Source of the DNA: Whalleya microplaca
Taxonomy: Eukaryota; Ascomycota; Sordariomycetes; Xylariales; Xylariaceae
Assembly: GCA_022497155.1 (NCBI GenBank)
Contig: MU385752.1
Location: 124,001-188,000, forward strand
Length of the DNA stretch: 64,000 bases
Reading direction: 5' to 3'
The notes under the pieces are model-generated. The model was not told where the DNA came from and searched no databases. It saw only the letters and a list, made by a program, of their open reading frames with translations. Made by a program: the position numbers and the translations under genes. Positions within the stretch are counted from its first letter, which is position 1. Every line of letters begins with the position of its first letter. Of the stretch, positions 34,662-46,412 are shown piece after piece.

Positions 34662-37600
34662 TTACACCTTTTTGTTGCTTGCTCTCGTGAAAGTCTTCTT
34701 AAGCATACCGATAAACGTGCCTAGAGCACCAAAAACATATCCAAATCCAAAGCTCCAGTCTCGAACGCGTACGGTGTAGATGAAGAAGTACACGAGGACC
34801 CAGTTGGAGACACAGAAAGCCAGGAAGATACCAAAGTCTGTTCTCGAATTAGCAATTTCACATCTTAGGGGCCAGGCGATCACGTACCTCGCCACTTCTC
34901 GTCAGCATCAATATTAAGGGTCGCGAGATACTGGTTTCCGACGCTGTAGGGGCAGTACTGGCAGCCACTCGATGCATTGGGGTTGAGCAGGTAGCCTCCC
35001 GCCGTCTGCGCGAATCCTCCTGCGTACGATTGGCAGGTCTGACCCGGGGGCACGTCAAACTGCGCTGTCTCCGAAGGTTCACATTGGACAGAGACCCCGT
35101 CGAGAGTTGCAGCTAACATGCCGCCGATCCAGTACGTGGATGGGTTGACATAATACATCCAGTATCGCCAGAACACAGGCAGCATCGAGTATGGCTGTAC
35201 AACACCGTTGAAAAGCGCAAACATGACGAAAAAGGATGGCAATATCTGCATGCGAAATATTAGTACTCTTGTGTAAAAAGACAACGGGGCTATGAGCTAA
35301 AACTCACGTTAGAGATGACGGTGTAGCTGGGAGCAAACGCGCAGATCCATTGGCCCCAGCTGCTCATGAAGAGGTAGAATAATACGGTCATCAGGAACGA
35401 ATAACCGGAAACTGAACTCTCCGTAGGTAGTCCCGTCGGCCAATACCACAGAGCCCAATAGAGGAAGCCAGAGATGACGGCGGGTGGAATTTCGACCACT
35501 ATGTTAGCCGTGCAGAAGGCAACCCAGCCGTAGATACGGGATGGATACTCACGGGCTTGCCACAGGGACATGTTGTCGTGAAACTTTGGCACAACCGCGT
35601 TCACGATGGTGGCAGGTATGGTGACGATCAGGAAGCTCGTGAACATTCGGTTTTGCATGTCTTGGATGCTGAACCCGAGTTGCCAGAACGTAAATCCGTT
35701 AAAAATGCCGACGATGACGGCAACGAAGAACTTGCCGTACACATACGACGGATCCCGCCAGTACTGCTTAAACATGCGCTTGGTGAGCTCTGTTATTTGC
35801 AGCCAGATTGGTGCGGCGTACTCCCTATGCTTTGTTGCCGTAGGTTTGGCAGCTTGCGATACCGCACTACGAGTCTTTTTGAGGCCGTCGATCTCTTCAA
35901 TGACCTGCTGTGCCTGTTCGCTACTCCTCCATTCCTCGTTCCAGTCGACCTTCGAACCATCAGGGCGCTTGTGTGGTCGGGCAGCGGTCTCAAGGATGAA
36001 TTCGGCGACATTCTTTCCGGGTGGACAGGTGGCGCCGCGCTCAGCGAAGTACTGGATGACGTCTTTGCCATTCTCGCCGACTGGCCCGAAGTAGAAGGTG
36101 TTGCCGCCGGGGTTGAGAGCAAGCACCATGTCGAACTGTTGAATGAGCACTGAACTAGGTTGATGGATCGTGCAGACGATAGCTTGCCCAGCCTTGCAGA
36201 GCTTTTTGAGGAACGTAACAATAGAGTAGGCTGATTGCGAGTCCAGACCCGAGGTCGGCTCGTCGAGGAATAGAAGCAAAGCTGGCTTTGCGGCAAGCTC
36301 AACACCAATGGTGAGTCGCTTGCGTAACTCGACGCCGAGCGACATGATAATAGCATCTTGAAGATCATTGAGCTCGAGGAGATCGATGATCTTGTCCACG
36401 TATGCAAGTTTCTCAGCTCGGGGAATCGAAGCCTCTTGGCGCAAGAGGGCAGAGAACTCAATGGCTTCCCGGATAGTCTGAGTACCATCGTGAAGATCTC
36501 CCTGAAGACAGAAGCCAGTATTTCGTTGAAATTCCGGCCCGAGGGGACGGCCGTCAACGAACATCTCTCCGGAGACGACACCAACACGCTGGCGCTGCGC
36601 TAGAGTATTCAAGAGCGTGCTTTTACCGGCACCTGATGCGCCCATGAGCGCAACCATAACGCCGGGCTTGGCATAACCATTGACTTTGTTCAGCAGCTTC
36701 TTCTCGCCACCGAGGTACGGCACGGTGTATTCAATATCTCGCCAGGTGAAAATGGAGTCGCTTTTTGTTAATTGGCCCAGTGTCTCGTTCTCTTCCGCCG
36801 CAGTAGCCTGCGACTCACCAAATCTCGTCGCGGATGACCCACTGCTCTCTCCACCACCGTTCTTCTCGACATCAGACGGCGCCGCTGGGGTCTGCGCCTG
36901 CGTCTTGGACCGGCGACCCTTTTTGAAAATCAGCGCCCCGCCTCCTTCAGATGAGAAGTCGAACATCTCTGTTGCAAAGACCGTGACAGAAATGTACAAA
37001 ACTGCGAAGGCGATAACGACACCAAAGTTGCGCCATAGATCTGAGCGGCTGTAACTGAACGTGCTTCGCAAATAGTCACTGCCTGCGATCACACGAGAGT
37101 TCACACGGGATCCGCTGAGTGAACAGCCTTGGTACTCTGGCAGCACGTTGGGGCCTTGTGGCACCAGCTGCGCAGGAGCGCAGTCCATCACTCGATCATT
37201 GAACTCATTAGTTAAGACAGCTTCGAAACTGTAAGATACTGGGTTCACCCAGTACAGCCAGCCGAACCAAATATAGTCGCTAAGAAGTTGCGTCTTTGGA
37301 ATGACGTATCCAGTATAGATGAGCAGCAAGTTGAGGGCAATCCCAGAGAAGCGCACTGCTGTGTCGATCTCTGGTGACAAGCTAGCGAACATGCGGTAAA
37401 GAGCCGTGAGAGTTATTGTCGTAGTATAGACAAACAGCATGTAGATCCAGAACTTGCTGACGTCGACGTCCAAGTTGGCCATGAAATACATGATCACACA
37501 AAAGATGCAGACTTGGACGAAGATGACGGGAATATCTTGAACGATACGAGCGATTGAGACGGCTGATGGACGGTAAAAGGCATAATCTCTATGGCGAGCA

Positions 37601-39584
37601 ACGACAGCACGGCCTGAGACTGCCATCATGAGCTCGGTGAGTTGAAGCCACCCAAGGAACAAAATGGAGAAGAACAAGGCACCACCTCGTGCAAATGCAC
37701 CTGCGCTCGAAGAAGGTTCATTGTAGTAAATGGAACCGACGACGAGACCATTGGAAATGATGATGAATAACTTCGTCCATAGAGTCTTAGTGTCACCGAG
37801 CAGCAACCAGAACTCCCGCTTCGTGCAGGCCCATACCTGTCGAGGGAAGGACACCGTATAAGGGGACTTCTTGCCGACGTTCTTGGACTTGGACGCTCGT
37901 ACCGCGCCCTCGAACTTCTTAGCATCCTCGAAATTGGTACGCTGCAGATGCTCCTCGTAACTTTGCACGTCGGCTAATAACTTGTGGTAATTAGGCGAAT
38001 TGCGGAAGGCCTTTTCTAGTTCCTCGGGTGTCTTAGGCGCCCTGTCTTCGAAGCCTGGCCTGAAACGCCGTTCTATTGGATCGGTGACTGCAGTCAAGAA
38101 ATCGGCTGTGGTTTGTCTCTCTGGACATTCGAATCCAAGGTCGATGAAATATTGCTTGGCCTCACGGGCTGGCCCTGAGAATATTTCCCGACCTTGGTCA
38201 ATGACTAACACTTTGTCCATGAGCTCATAGATGCCCTCGCCAGCTTGATACAACGTCACCAGAGTCGTACGATTGGTGATGTCGGTCATGATGCGGAGCG
38301 ACTTTGCATAGTCGAGGGCGGTTGACGCGTCCAGTCCGCGTGTCGAGTTATCCCATGCCATAACAGTCGACTTAGATGCTATCGTTTCAGCAATAGACAC
38401 TCGCTTTCGCTCACCACCGGACACTCCACGTATGTACTCATCGCCGACAAGCGTGTACTTCGTATGGCTGATCCCGAACATTTTCATCAGCGCGTTTGCG
38501 ATGATGGGGATTTCCTCCTTGTAGGCTTTCTTCGTCTTATTCATTAGGGCAAAGGTGAAGGTTTGCCACACGTTCAACGAAGCGAAGTGCGTGTCGTCTT
38601 CTGGATTGTAGTTGACCTCGCCTCTGTACATCTCTTTCTGTTTCTTTGCTGGAATTCCGCCGTAGGAGACGTCTCCTTCAACAGCAGCAAATGATCCGCG
38701 GTTATTACTAATGGCTTTCAGGAAGGTACTACAGCCAGATCCTGGCCTGCCCAAGACAAGCATCACTACACCATCTAGAGTCAGCATCTTCTCATTTTGC
38801 ATTGGAGAATAAAGCTAAGACCTGTATCCGGAGCTATAGGCGCGAAAGGATACTCCACCAGGAGAATTGTACTCGATATCAGGTCAGAATACATAAGAAA
38901 TGACATGGAATGCTACTTACTTTCGCCGTCTCGGACACATCCAGTGAAATCATGGATTAAAGTACGCGTCTGCGTCTTGCTAGATCTGAGAAAGGGAATA
39001 AAACGTGATATGTTGCGATATAAGTCGGGTCCGAAAGTGCCAATCACGGCGTCTGGGACAGTACGCACGAATGAGGTAGTACTCCCTACGCCCTTGACAG
39101 TAAGGTTCTTAAAGATGACACCGACTCTCTTCGCAGAACCGGATTCTATACGCCTTTCGAAATGACCATCCTGTATGAATTTTTCTAACTCGAAATCGCT
39201 TTCTTCCTTGCCGTTCTCGACGTCAATTTCCTTGTCTATAACGCCGGTAATTTGGTCGTCTGCTGCTTCACTCCGATGTCTGCTAGCATGCGTGTCCCGT
39301 GTTTTGGATTTGTGTAGCTCAGTAAGCTGGTGTCTGAGAATTTCCAGTTCCTCCATGGCGCCTTGCTCGTGGAAACCACCAACGTCGCGTTCGCCCCAGT
39401 GTCCATCACCACTTCTGACTCTGTCCGACTCAGTGGTCTCACTACTTTCTCTGTGTCCTGAGCCACCTTCGGTCGTATGTAGATCACCCGCATCTTGCTG
39501 GGGGACTTCCCGATGCCATGGGTTTGCCTGCGTGCCAGATTCCGTGCGGCGAAGAGCTTCGCCAGTCAAGCTGTTAATCCTCAT
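34662..39584 (-). CDS. PDR-type (ABCG) multidrug ABC transporter, full length
   Basis: Four exons (39584-38921, 38765-35308, 35245-34888, 34837-34662) with introns of 155, 62 and 50 bp encode 1551 residues, the usual size for fungal CDR/PDR pumps. The order is NBD1-TMD1-NBD2-TMD2 after a ~170-residue acidic, Ser-rich N-terminus. NBD1 has GRPGSGCSTFLK (about residue 227), the degenerate Walker A with Cys for Lys normal in this family, and signature VSGGERKR (about 336). NBD2 has GASGAGKST (about 930), Q-loop [33 protein letters not shown] and [15 protein letters not shown]. The extracellular loop before the last membrane span is Cys-rich (GQTCQSY, SGCQYCPYS). It should export hydrophobic toxicants or fungicides at the plasma membrane using ATP. 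The start at 39584 is the first ATG of the open frame. All motifs are intact, unlike the transporter at 23-28 kb. A specific orthologue name cannot be given. Confidence 0.93.
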
Positions 39585-42500
39585 GGCGGGCAAGTGTTAA
39601 TTGAAGCAAGCTGATCGGCAGCAGAGATCGTTGACTTGATTAACAACTTATGCACTGGAGAAGGTAGTAATGATTTTCACCGCGGTCTCTGGCCTATTAT
39701 GCTTGGTACCTAGGCAAGCAACTGAGGTCCCAGATAAACCGTGGAAGCGAAATACAGTCGACAGAAGCAAAGAGCAAAGGCTGATGGATTAAGATGTACT
39801 ATTTAAATAAGTAAGCACGTATTAAGTGCTCCGTTTGTTCTCGGAGCATGGCGGTTAGTTTGGGCGGGCTACGGTCAGAATCCAGAAGTGAGTGCATTTC
39901 CCCAGAGCCTTGAAGTATTGATTGTTAAGCAGCATACTAGAAAGTGTGTTGAGATCCACCATTAAGATTGTTAATTGATCCGGTCGATGGAGTTCTGAAC
40001 GAGGCACTACCTATTCCGTCCTCCGGTTGGCTACTTGTCCCAGGCGTCGGTGTTCCACATCTGACGTATTCTGCGGTCTCACCTCACATGCACCATTGCT
40101 GCATAACGGCTCACGACTCATATATCCTTGATAAGCCGGTGTTTGCGACCGGTCGGTTGGGGCCATCGATATCGAGATATCTGAGCACATGTCGGTGAGT
40201 CAGACCGCTCAACAAATACGGGGATAGTAATGGTCGTTCTAACCGACCATCTACACTTCCCACCGCCGCGGAGGCTGCTCATTGCAAGCATACGGATACT
40301 CCCCGGCCCAAAGACATCGTGTTAATGAGGAGCCCCAGTACTCTCGGACTTAGGAGATACCAGAGGAACCCCGTACTTGCGATTGCTAGAGTTCTCCATA
40401 TGACTACTAGTACACAGAATACGTATAAACGGTATAATCCGCGCTGGAGTAGACATAATATTGACGTACTATGGTCTGGCTAGGTATAGCGGCATTGTTG
40501 GGGAGGCAGGGCGGCTCGCTACGCAGCTTATATGTCAGTTGCCTAGTAATAATTGAGGTCCCTGCCCTATCTGCTTATCTGCCCCCTCACATGCGGCCAA
40601 GGCTTGGCTTGCAGGCATTAATGTTCCCCTCGGGTCCCATTGAAACGTGAACCCTGTCTGCCCGCATGGTGTTCATCCATCCTCTTGCTTTTCTTAGACG
40701 TAAGGAGAAGCCACCAGCCAATGAGGACTCAACTTTACAAATGCCTAGTCACTTAAACTGATTATTAAGCTATGTACGAGGTAGTCCGTAGATCTCTCAT
40801 GAAAACTTTTATTCGGCGCTCCTTTGCCTTGCGGCACTGTTGATGGATAAGATATCCAACCAGTCGTGCTCTGCGCTGGCAGAGCCGTAACCAACTAATG
40901 CACATAATAAGCATCTAACCGTAGTCAACAAATGCGCTAAAGATTCCAAAATTATGCACGGCGATAAAGAAACCTAAGATTACCCTTATATCTAACAACT
41001 TTATGATAGCCGAGTAGTGTTGACATGAGACTATCTTAACCTCATCCAGAGGCGAGGCATTAGGAAGCTGAGTATTGGTCCAGTCTCGAAAGTAATTTGG
41101 AACATGTGGGCGATATTCCATATTTAGTACAGATATCGCCGACAAAGATCGCCGACACAGACATTAATCTCCGATAAACTAGCCTATTCTATAAAACAAC
41201 TGAGGCAACGAGGTTGACTAGGATGATAGAGAGGGGAGAGGATCCAAACTGCACATGTGTGCGCAAACTATACTTACATATGCAGACCACCCGAGAAAGT
41301 GCAACATCTATGAATGTAAAAAGGTCTTATGCCTTTTCCCATAAATCAATGTAACAGGAAGTGTGTGAACTGTGAGTCTCCCACGCGGACTCCAGAAATA
41401 CAGGTACAACAAAATGCATCATATTATCTAGTCTGAGTACTTCTGGGTGGGACATGCTGTTGTCAATTGCATACACATCTGCTCCAAGGCAAGTTATCTT
41501 AAGTATTGACCATCGCATGGCCCGTACACTAATACATTCAAGCATAGATACCTAAATAGACTCGTTACATACAAGCATCAAAACAGCTTTGCATTTCTAT
41601 AAACACGTTGCCTTGAGTTTTTGTGGATATTACACTCATAATTTCCCCTGTGTCTTGATGTACAATTTCGCACGCGCAATAACACCATTTTATGTCGCGA
41701 ACGTTTTTGCCATAGGTATCGCAATTGATTATGAATACATATACTCGTAAACATTTACAAATGTATTGACATGTTAAGCATCATCCTCTTACTTCATGAT
41801 TATATAATCAATCTCAGGATCTGATTATAAACAAGACTTTCCTTATGTGAGGCATTTAACCTCACGTATCACTGAAATAATGCAAATAACTACAAGTTAA
41901 AATACAATGTACTAGAGTCCAGTGATGAGTTAGTACATTTCTTGGGGTCTTAGTTATACGCTGTAATCATAATCATACCGTACTGACTTGGCTAGCAGAA
42001 AACACAGTGATACATCCAGCGCGGTCTATATCAAGGAATTTATTGGAACGAGAGGCTTGAAGCATAATTCCTCCAGAGCAGTATTTCACAGGTAATAATC
42101 TTTCCCACTTTTAGATCAGTCTCACTAGGTAACACAGAATGATGCCTTCTAGCTTAGTTATATGGTATCCAAGTTACAGGAGGCAGCTTACTAATAATCT
42201 TCTACATCCGTTCTTCACAGCCAGTCGGGAATCTCGAAAAATTGGCAAAGTCTCATCAAGTCAATTACTTTCGAAACACACCATCCATTACTGGAATCGT
42301 CTTCTCAACATCTATAGCGTCCGGAGATAACTTTTATTCCCTAAACCCGGTGCCCAGACTCCATATCAGGTTACTGCGTAGTACAGCTCCCGTTCACGAA
42401 TACCTAAATTGCCATCCATTACCCATCCTCAATTTCAGAAATCGCCCAATAAGCGAGGTCTCTCCTTCACAACTCCATCATAAATGATTGATTGGCCTTA

Positions 42501-44211
42501 CGAATACCAAGAGCGATTGAGTCACGGAGATCCCCACTATCTGCTGAAGCTGCGAAGGAGTGATGCCACCAGCAGAGCTTCAAAGGCATAATGCCAAGCT
42601 TGCGTGGTTGCGGCCGCCGTGATGGCGCAACACACCTTCTTGACTTTGCTATCGATGTTACTCGCCGAATGAATAGATCATTGATCACGGGCCCAGTTGG
42701 ACACCAAATGCATATCAGCGAAGAGATATATAACTGTAGCAGGCTTGTTCAGGCAATAGACCCGCTATTTCCTTCGCCACCATATCCCACCTAATGTCCA
42801 TCAGTCGGCATGTATTCTTGAAACTATGAAAACTCATAGAAAAGAGATCAGGGCTTGCGCTCTGACGTGGGTTAAAGGCGAGAAATGATAATGTGAAGCC
42901 TCGTATCGCACGCATACGAGTAGTCAGGGAGTCACTTAAAGGATCTAGATGTTGTTTTGGAAAGTATAGGAGATAAACCCGGTTGATGAGGCCAGGTATC
43001 AAGGATTTTTCTATACAATTAGGCATGGACATCCACATGATCACACGACCATTCCGAAACCAGCCTCAAGCGTAGTGTCGAGCTGCAGTCCAATCCCCCA
43101 TCGATATTAACAGCAAACCCCCTTTCCAAGGGAGTTGAAATCACAATTCCCAACCTTAGTGTCTAGTAGGATTACTAAAAGCAGCGAGTCAGTGAGGAGG
43201 CACTTGCAGTACTTGATCTACATAATATAACTTTGGAGTGCATGGCCATGTTGTCATCCGTTGTCTAGTCCTCAAGCCGTTTCACTGTGTGTTGTGTAAC
43301 AATGCTTCTTATAGTACCTAGGTATTAAGTTTAGGAGAAGTACAATTACAATTCTGTTCCTGATGATTTTCAAGCACTACAATGAAAGCCGCCTATTTAT
43401 ACATCAACAACGACTAAAGGTCTATCCAAAGCTCATTATTAGTCGCATGGAAGCAGCGTCGGGACCTCGGAGTGATATCTCCACAAGTATCATTTCGAAG
43501 CATCAGAAGCTAGGTTGCTGTAGTGGTCACACGCAGCAACTGGGCTAAATGGTCCGTGCGCGAAGCGCACAACCATTTACCCAGTTGCGCGTGTGACTAA
43601 TTAAACAATACAACTCATGCCTTTTCTTCAGAATCCCAATGTCTGTAAACTAATAAAGTATCGATTAGATTTATACATATAAGGTTAGCCTTTTGAACCG
43701 TGGTCTGCGCTCCAAGGGCACGCGATTTCACCCAAATTGTAGCTTCTCATTTGGCAATACATAATCTGTACCACACAATAGCAAGTCATGCATATTCTGC
43801 ATTGTTTGCAAACAACACATGCACCTATTCGCTCAGAATTGTAACAAATATGGAAATCGAGGCATCGCCTCTCACTCTACTTCTTTGGTTTGCATTATCC
43901 TTCGCTGCAAAAAACCCATTGTTGACTGACAACATCAATAACAAGACCTCACAAACCAATAATTTCCCTACAAAGTGAATAGCTTTGCGTAGTCTTCATT
44001 AAGCGCATACCACTGTAACTTGTATTGAGAAGTGTCTGAGGGCTCCGGATACATCTTTCCTCCTAATGACACATAGTCACTTCACTGTCACCGGCTAATT
44101 ATCACGTTAACCTGAGACAAATTCGGGTTGAATGCACTTGCTGTATTTTAGGTGTATTTGATCATCAAGAAAAGCTAATCATCACCGCTTAGCCCCTGCC
44201 CATTCGTCAAA
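39585..44211. other. Long intergenic region
   Basis: 4.6 kb without a gene I can support. The first few hundred bases are the upstream region of the minus-strand transporter, with a palindromic-looking GTGCTCCGTTTG...TCTCGGAGCAT stretch near 39827-39850. On the minus strand 43044-42467 reads as two protein-like blocks (one ending MDIRWDMVAKEIAGLLPEQA, another with RRVTSIAKSRR) separated by stops, possibly a relic. A foldback repeat lies at 43526-43597. Nothing else stands out. Confidence 0.5.
43526..43597. repeat. 72 bp foldback (terminal inverted repeat remnant)
   Basis: The left arm GTCACACGCAGCAACTGGGC continuing to GTGCGC and the right arm (reverse complement GTCACACGCGCAACTGGGTA continuing to GTGCGC) pair over about 34 bp with only a few differences. 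The loop is GAA or so. TA lies just outside each end (TAGTG on the left, GACTA on the right). This resembles a miniature element made only of the inverted repeats of a TA-targeting DNA transposon. No transposase is nearby. Confidence 0.7.
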
Positions 44212-46412
44212 ATGTACAACTCGGTCAGTAGTGCCATCGACCGGGCTGCAGATTGCCCTGGAGCTAGCCAGTCACAGGAAAACCAACACGTGCCTCTAGT
44301 GAAGTTTGGAGAAAATGTTATGGTACGTACCTACTTGTGGATTTATTGATTGTTCGTGCGCTTCTCTGGTCCCTTGGAATATGCTTGGAGTGGGAGAATT
44401 TCGAGATAGGATGATATAAGTCTTGAGAATTTATAAAAGATGCAAATCACTGATTTCGGTTGCTCTGCAGTCAATTGCGGGTGACCCATTTGGGTTCAAG
44501 TTGCACATTCCGGGAACATTGCCCACTGGGAAGACCGAACCAGAGCTATCGTAAGTTGAGTCTACGCACGAGGCTCTTTCATAAAGACTTTTTCTTACAG
44601 TATTAGGAATTCCCTACTTTCCCCGAGTCGGATTTCTGCTTCCAAGATGAGAATCGTGCAGAGTCTCTTCGGGGTCTGCTCTCATCGGCTTCAGAATCTT
44701 TCATCAAAAATGATCTCGAAGGATACGAAGATGTTATTGTCCTTGCTGACAACCCGAATGAGAAAGTAGTCGACTTTACTTTCCAGTCTATGAGCATTCG
44801 AGTTGCACAATTTAGGGATGTACGAGTCGGTGATCCGAAGTCATACTATCAGGCGAGACGTGCAATGCAGATCGAGAATAAGTCAGCGGCTAGGATGGCA
44901 TCAATCGAGCCTCCCATGGGCCGAGCAGTTGAGAATATGATGATGACACAAGCCATCAAAGAAGCCAATGTTCCTACAATGCACTCGGAAGGAGGGGACG
45001 CCAAGAAGGTATGGTACCAAAAGCTCCGACGGCAGGTGACGCGGAATTTTTGGATAGACCACGACCGATCAAGCCGGGATCAGATCCGTCAAGCGGCCAT
45101 AGCACCAGAGGTAGGCTTGCGAGAAAACATCGAGGAGATCATCCGTGAAGATGGCAGTCCGAGTCAAGACTTTTTCTTCCAGCACTACAAAGATGCGGCC
45201 TCTGTCGTGGGTAACGATATATACGAGCGCGTTGATAAAGACGTCTTCCTTGTGATCGATGCTCACGGAGAAACCATCTTGTGCTCTGTACGACAACTAT
45301 TCCAGCGTCTGTTCGGCAAGGCCACGACAGATAAGGTCACAGATGCCGTCAAGAAATGGGCAGCTCTGCCGCCACTACCACAACCCGATACAGCCCGACA
45401 CGCTGTCGACGAGATAATCCGCCAAGATAAACACCCGGAGCTCGATATAGAGAAGGCCACTACTCCCGCAGAGCTGGAACAGAGATCAATGTGCGTGGTG
45501 CACTATGGAACCTGGGCTCAGCAGGGCCATGGTGATCCAGACGACGTCTACCTAACAGATGATACGAATTTGGAGGGCAACGGATCGTGGCGCAGATTTC
45601 GGAATCGTCCGAACTATGCTCGAACTGTCTTGCCACGCTTCAAGCGCGGTGTTTTGGGTCTCTCTTCGGAGGTCGTTCGCTTCCTCTTGAGAACCGTGGC
45701 TCCTAAAGAGTATGAAGAATGCTTGGAGGTATTTAGAGGGCTGCCGAAAGAAAATAGAATAGCGGTCTCGCCACCAAATTGGGCTACTATGTTTGTCCTC
45801 GGGATAAACTCGTTCACTGAGCGACACAAGGACAAGACAGATGTCAAAAAAGGGTTCGCTGGCCTGGTCCTCTTGGGTCAATATGAAGGTAAGCAGCAGG
45901 ATAGTCTTTCTTATTTTCAAAGCTGATGGGTGTTAGGGGGTGATCTTTGTTTCCCACAGATGGGCCTGAAGCTCGATTACCAACCTGGTGGTTGCGTTAT
46001 CTTCCGGGGCGCTGAACTAGAACACTTCGTGCAAGATTGGAATGGATACAGAATTTTCCTTCTGGTCACAAATCATCAGCCTGTTCGTAACTGGGCTTAC
46101 AGACGGCTTGGCAAACGTCGGCCCCGACCCAATGACCCATGGTTTCGGGAAGACGAGAGCCAAGAGGCCGTTACATATCCGGTATTGGATGAAAATGATG
46201 ACGACGAGTACGATCCTTGCTTCGAGGAAGAGTTTGACCAGGAGGACCCTGCGGAGGGTCCCTGGACCGACGCTGATATCCATGGCGCCGGAACCTGGGA
46301 TTCTGGCAGCAACATCGTATCGAGTTCGTCTTCAGGCAGTACCAGCGAGGGCGGCAAGCGCTCGTTGGGTTCAGTATACTCTGATATGGCGGAGAAAGCG
46401 AAGATCAACTAA
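44212..46412 (+). CDS. Putative TET/JBP-like 2-oxoglutarate/Fe(II) dioxygenase
   Basis: The main exon is 44607-45888, and a 48 bp intron leads to 45937-46412. A first exon 44212-44322 (MYNSVSSAIDRAAD...) joins in phase if one 284 bp intron is used, giving 622 residues. A tempting middle exon (44471-44550, GDPFGFKLHIPG) has splice-like ends but breaks the frame. The C-terminal half carries the iron-site pattern: H-x-D in NSFTERHKDKTDVKKGFAGL (His about 444, Asp about 446), then LGQYEGGDLCFP, a YQPGGCVIFRGAELEHF block with the distal His (about 494), and the 2-oxoglutarate Arg in NGYRIFLLVTNH (about 503). Order and spacing are those of TET/JBP oxygenases, which oxidise 5-methylcytosine or thymine in DNA. 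Another 2OG-dioxygenase subfamily is possible. The tail is acidic and Ser-rich. The N-terminal ~430 residues have no domain I recognise. Confidence 0.65.

Noticed and set aside
35557..36587. Long ORFs overlapping the intact ABC transporter (35557-36153 +, 35606-36094 +, 35793-36587 - in another frame)
   Set aside because: Shadows of the conserved transporter exon; no independent support.
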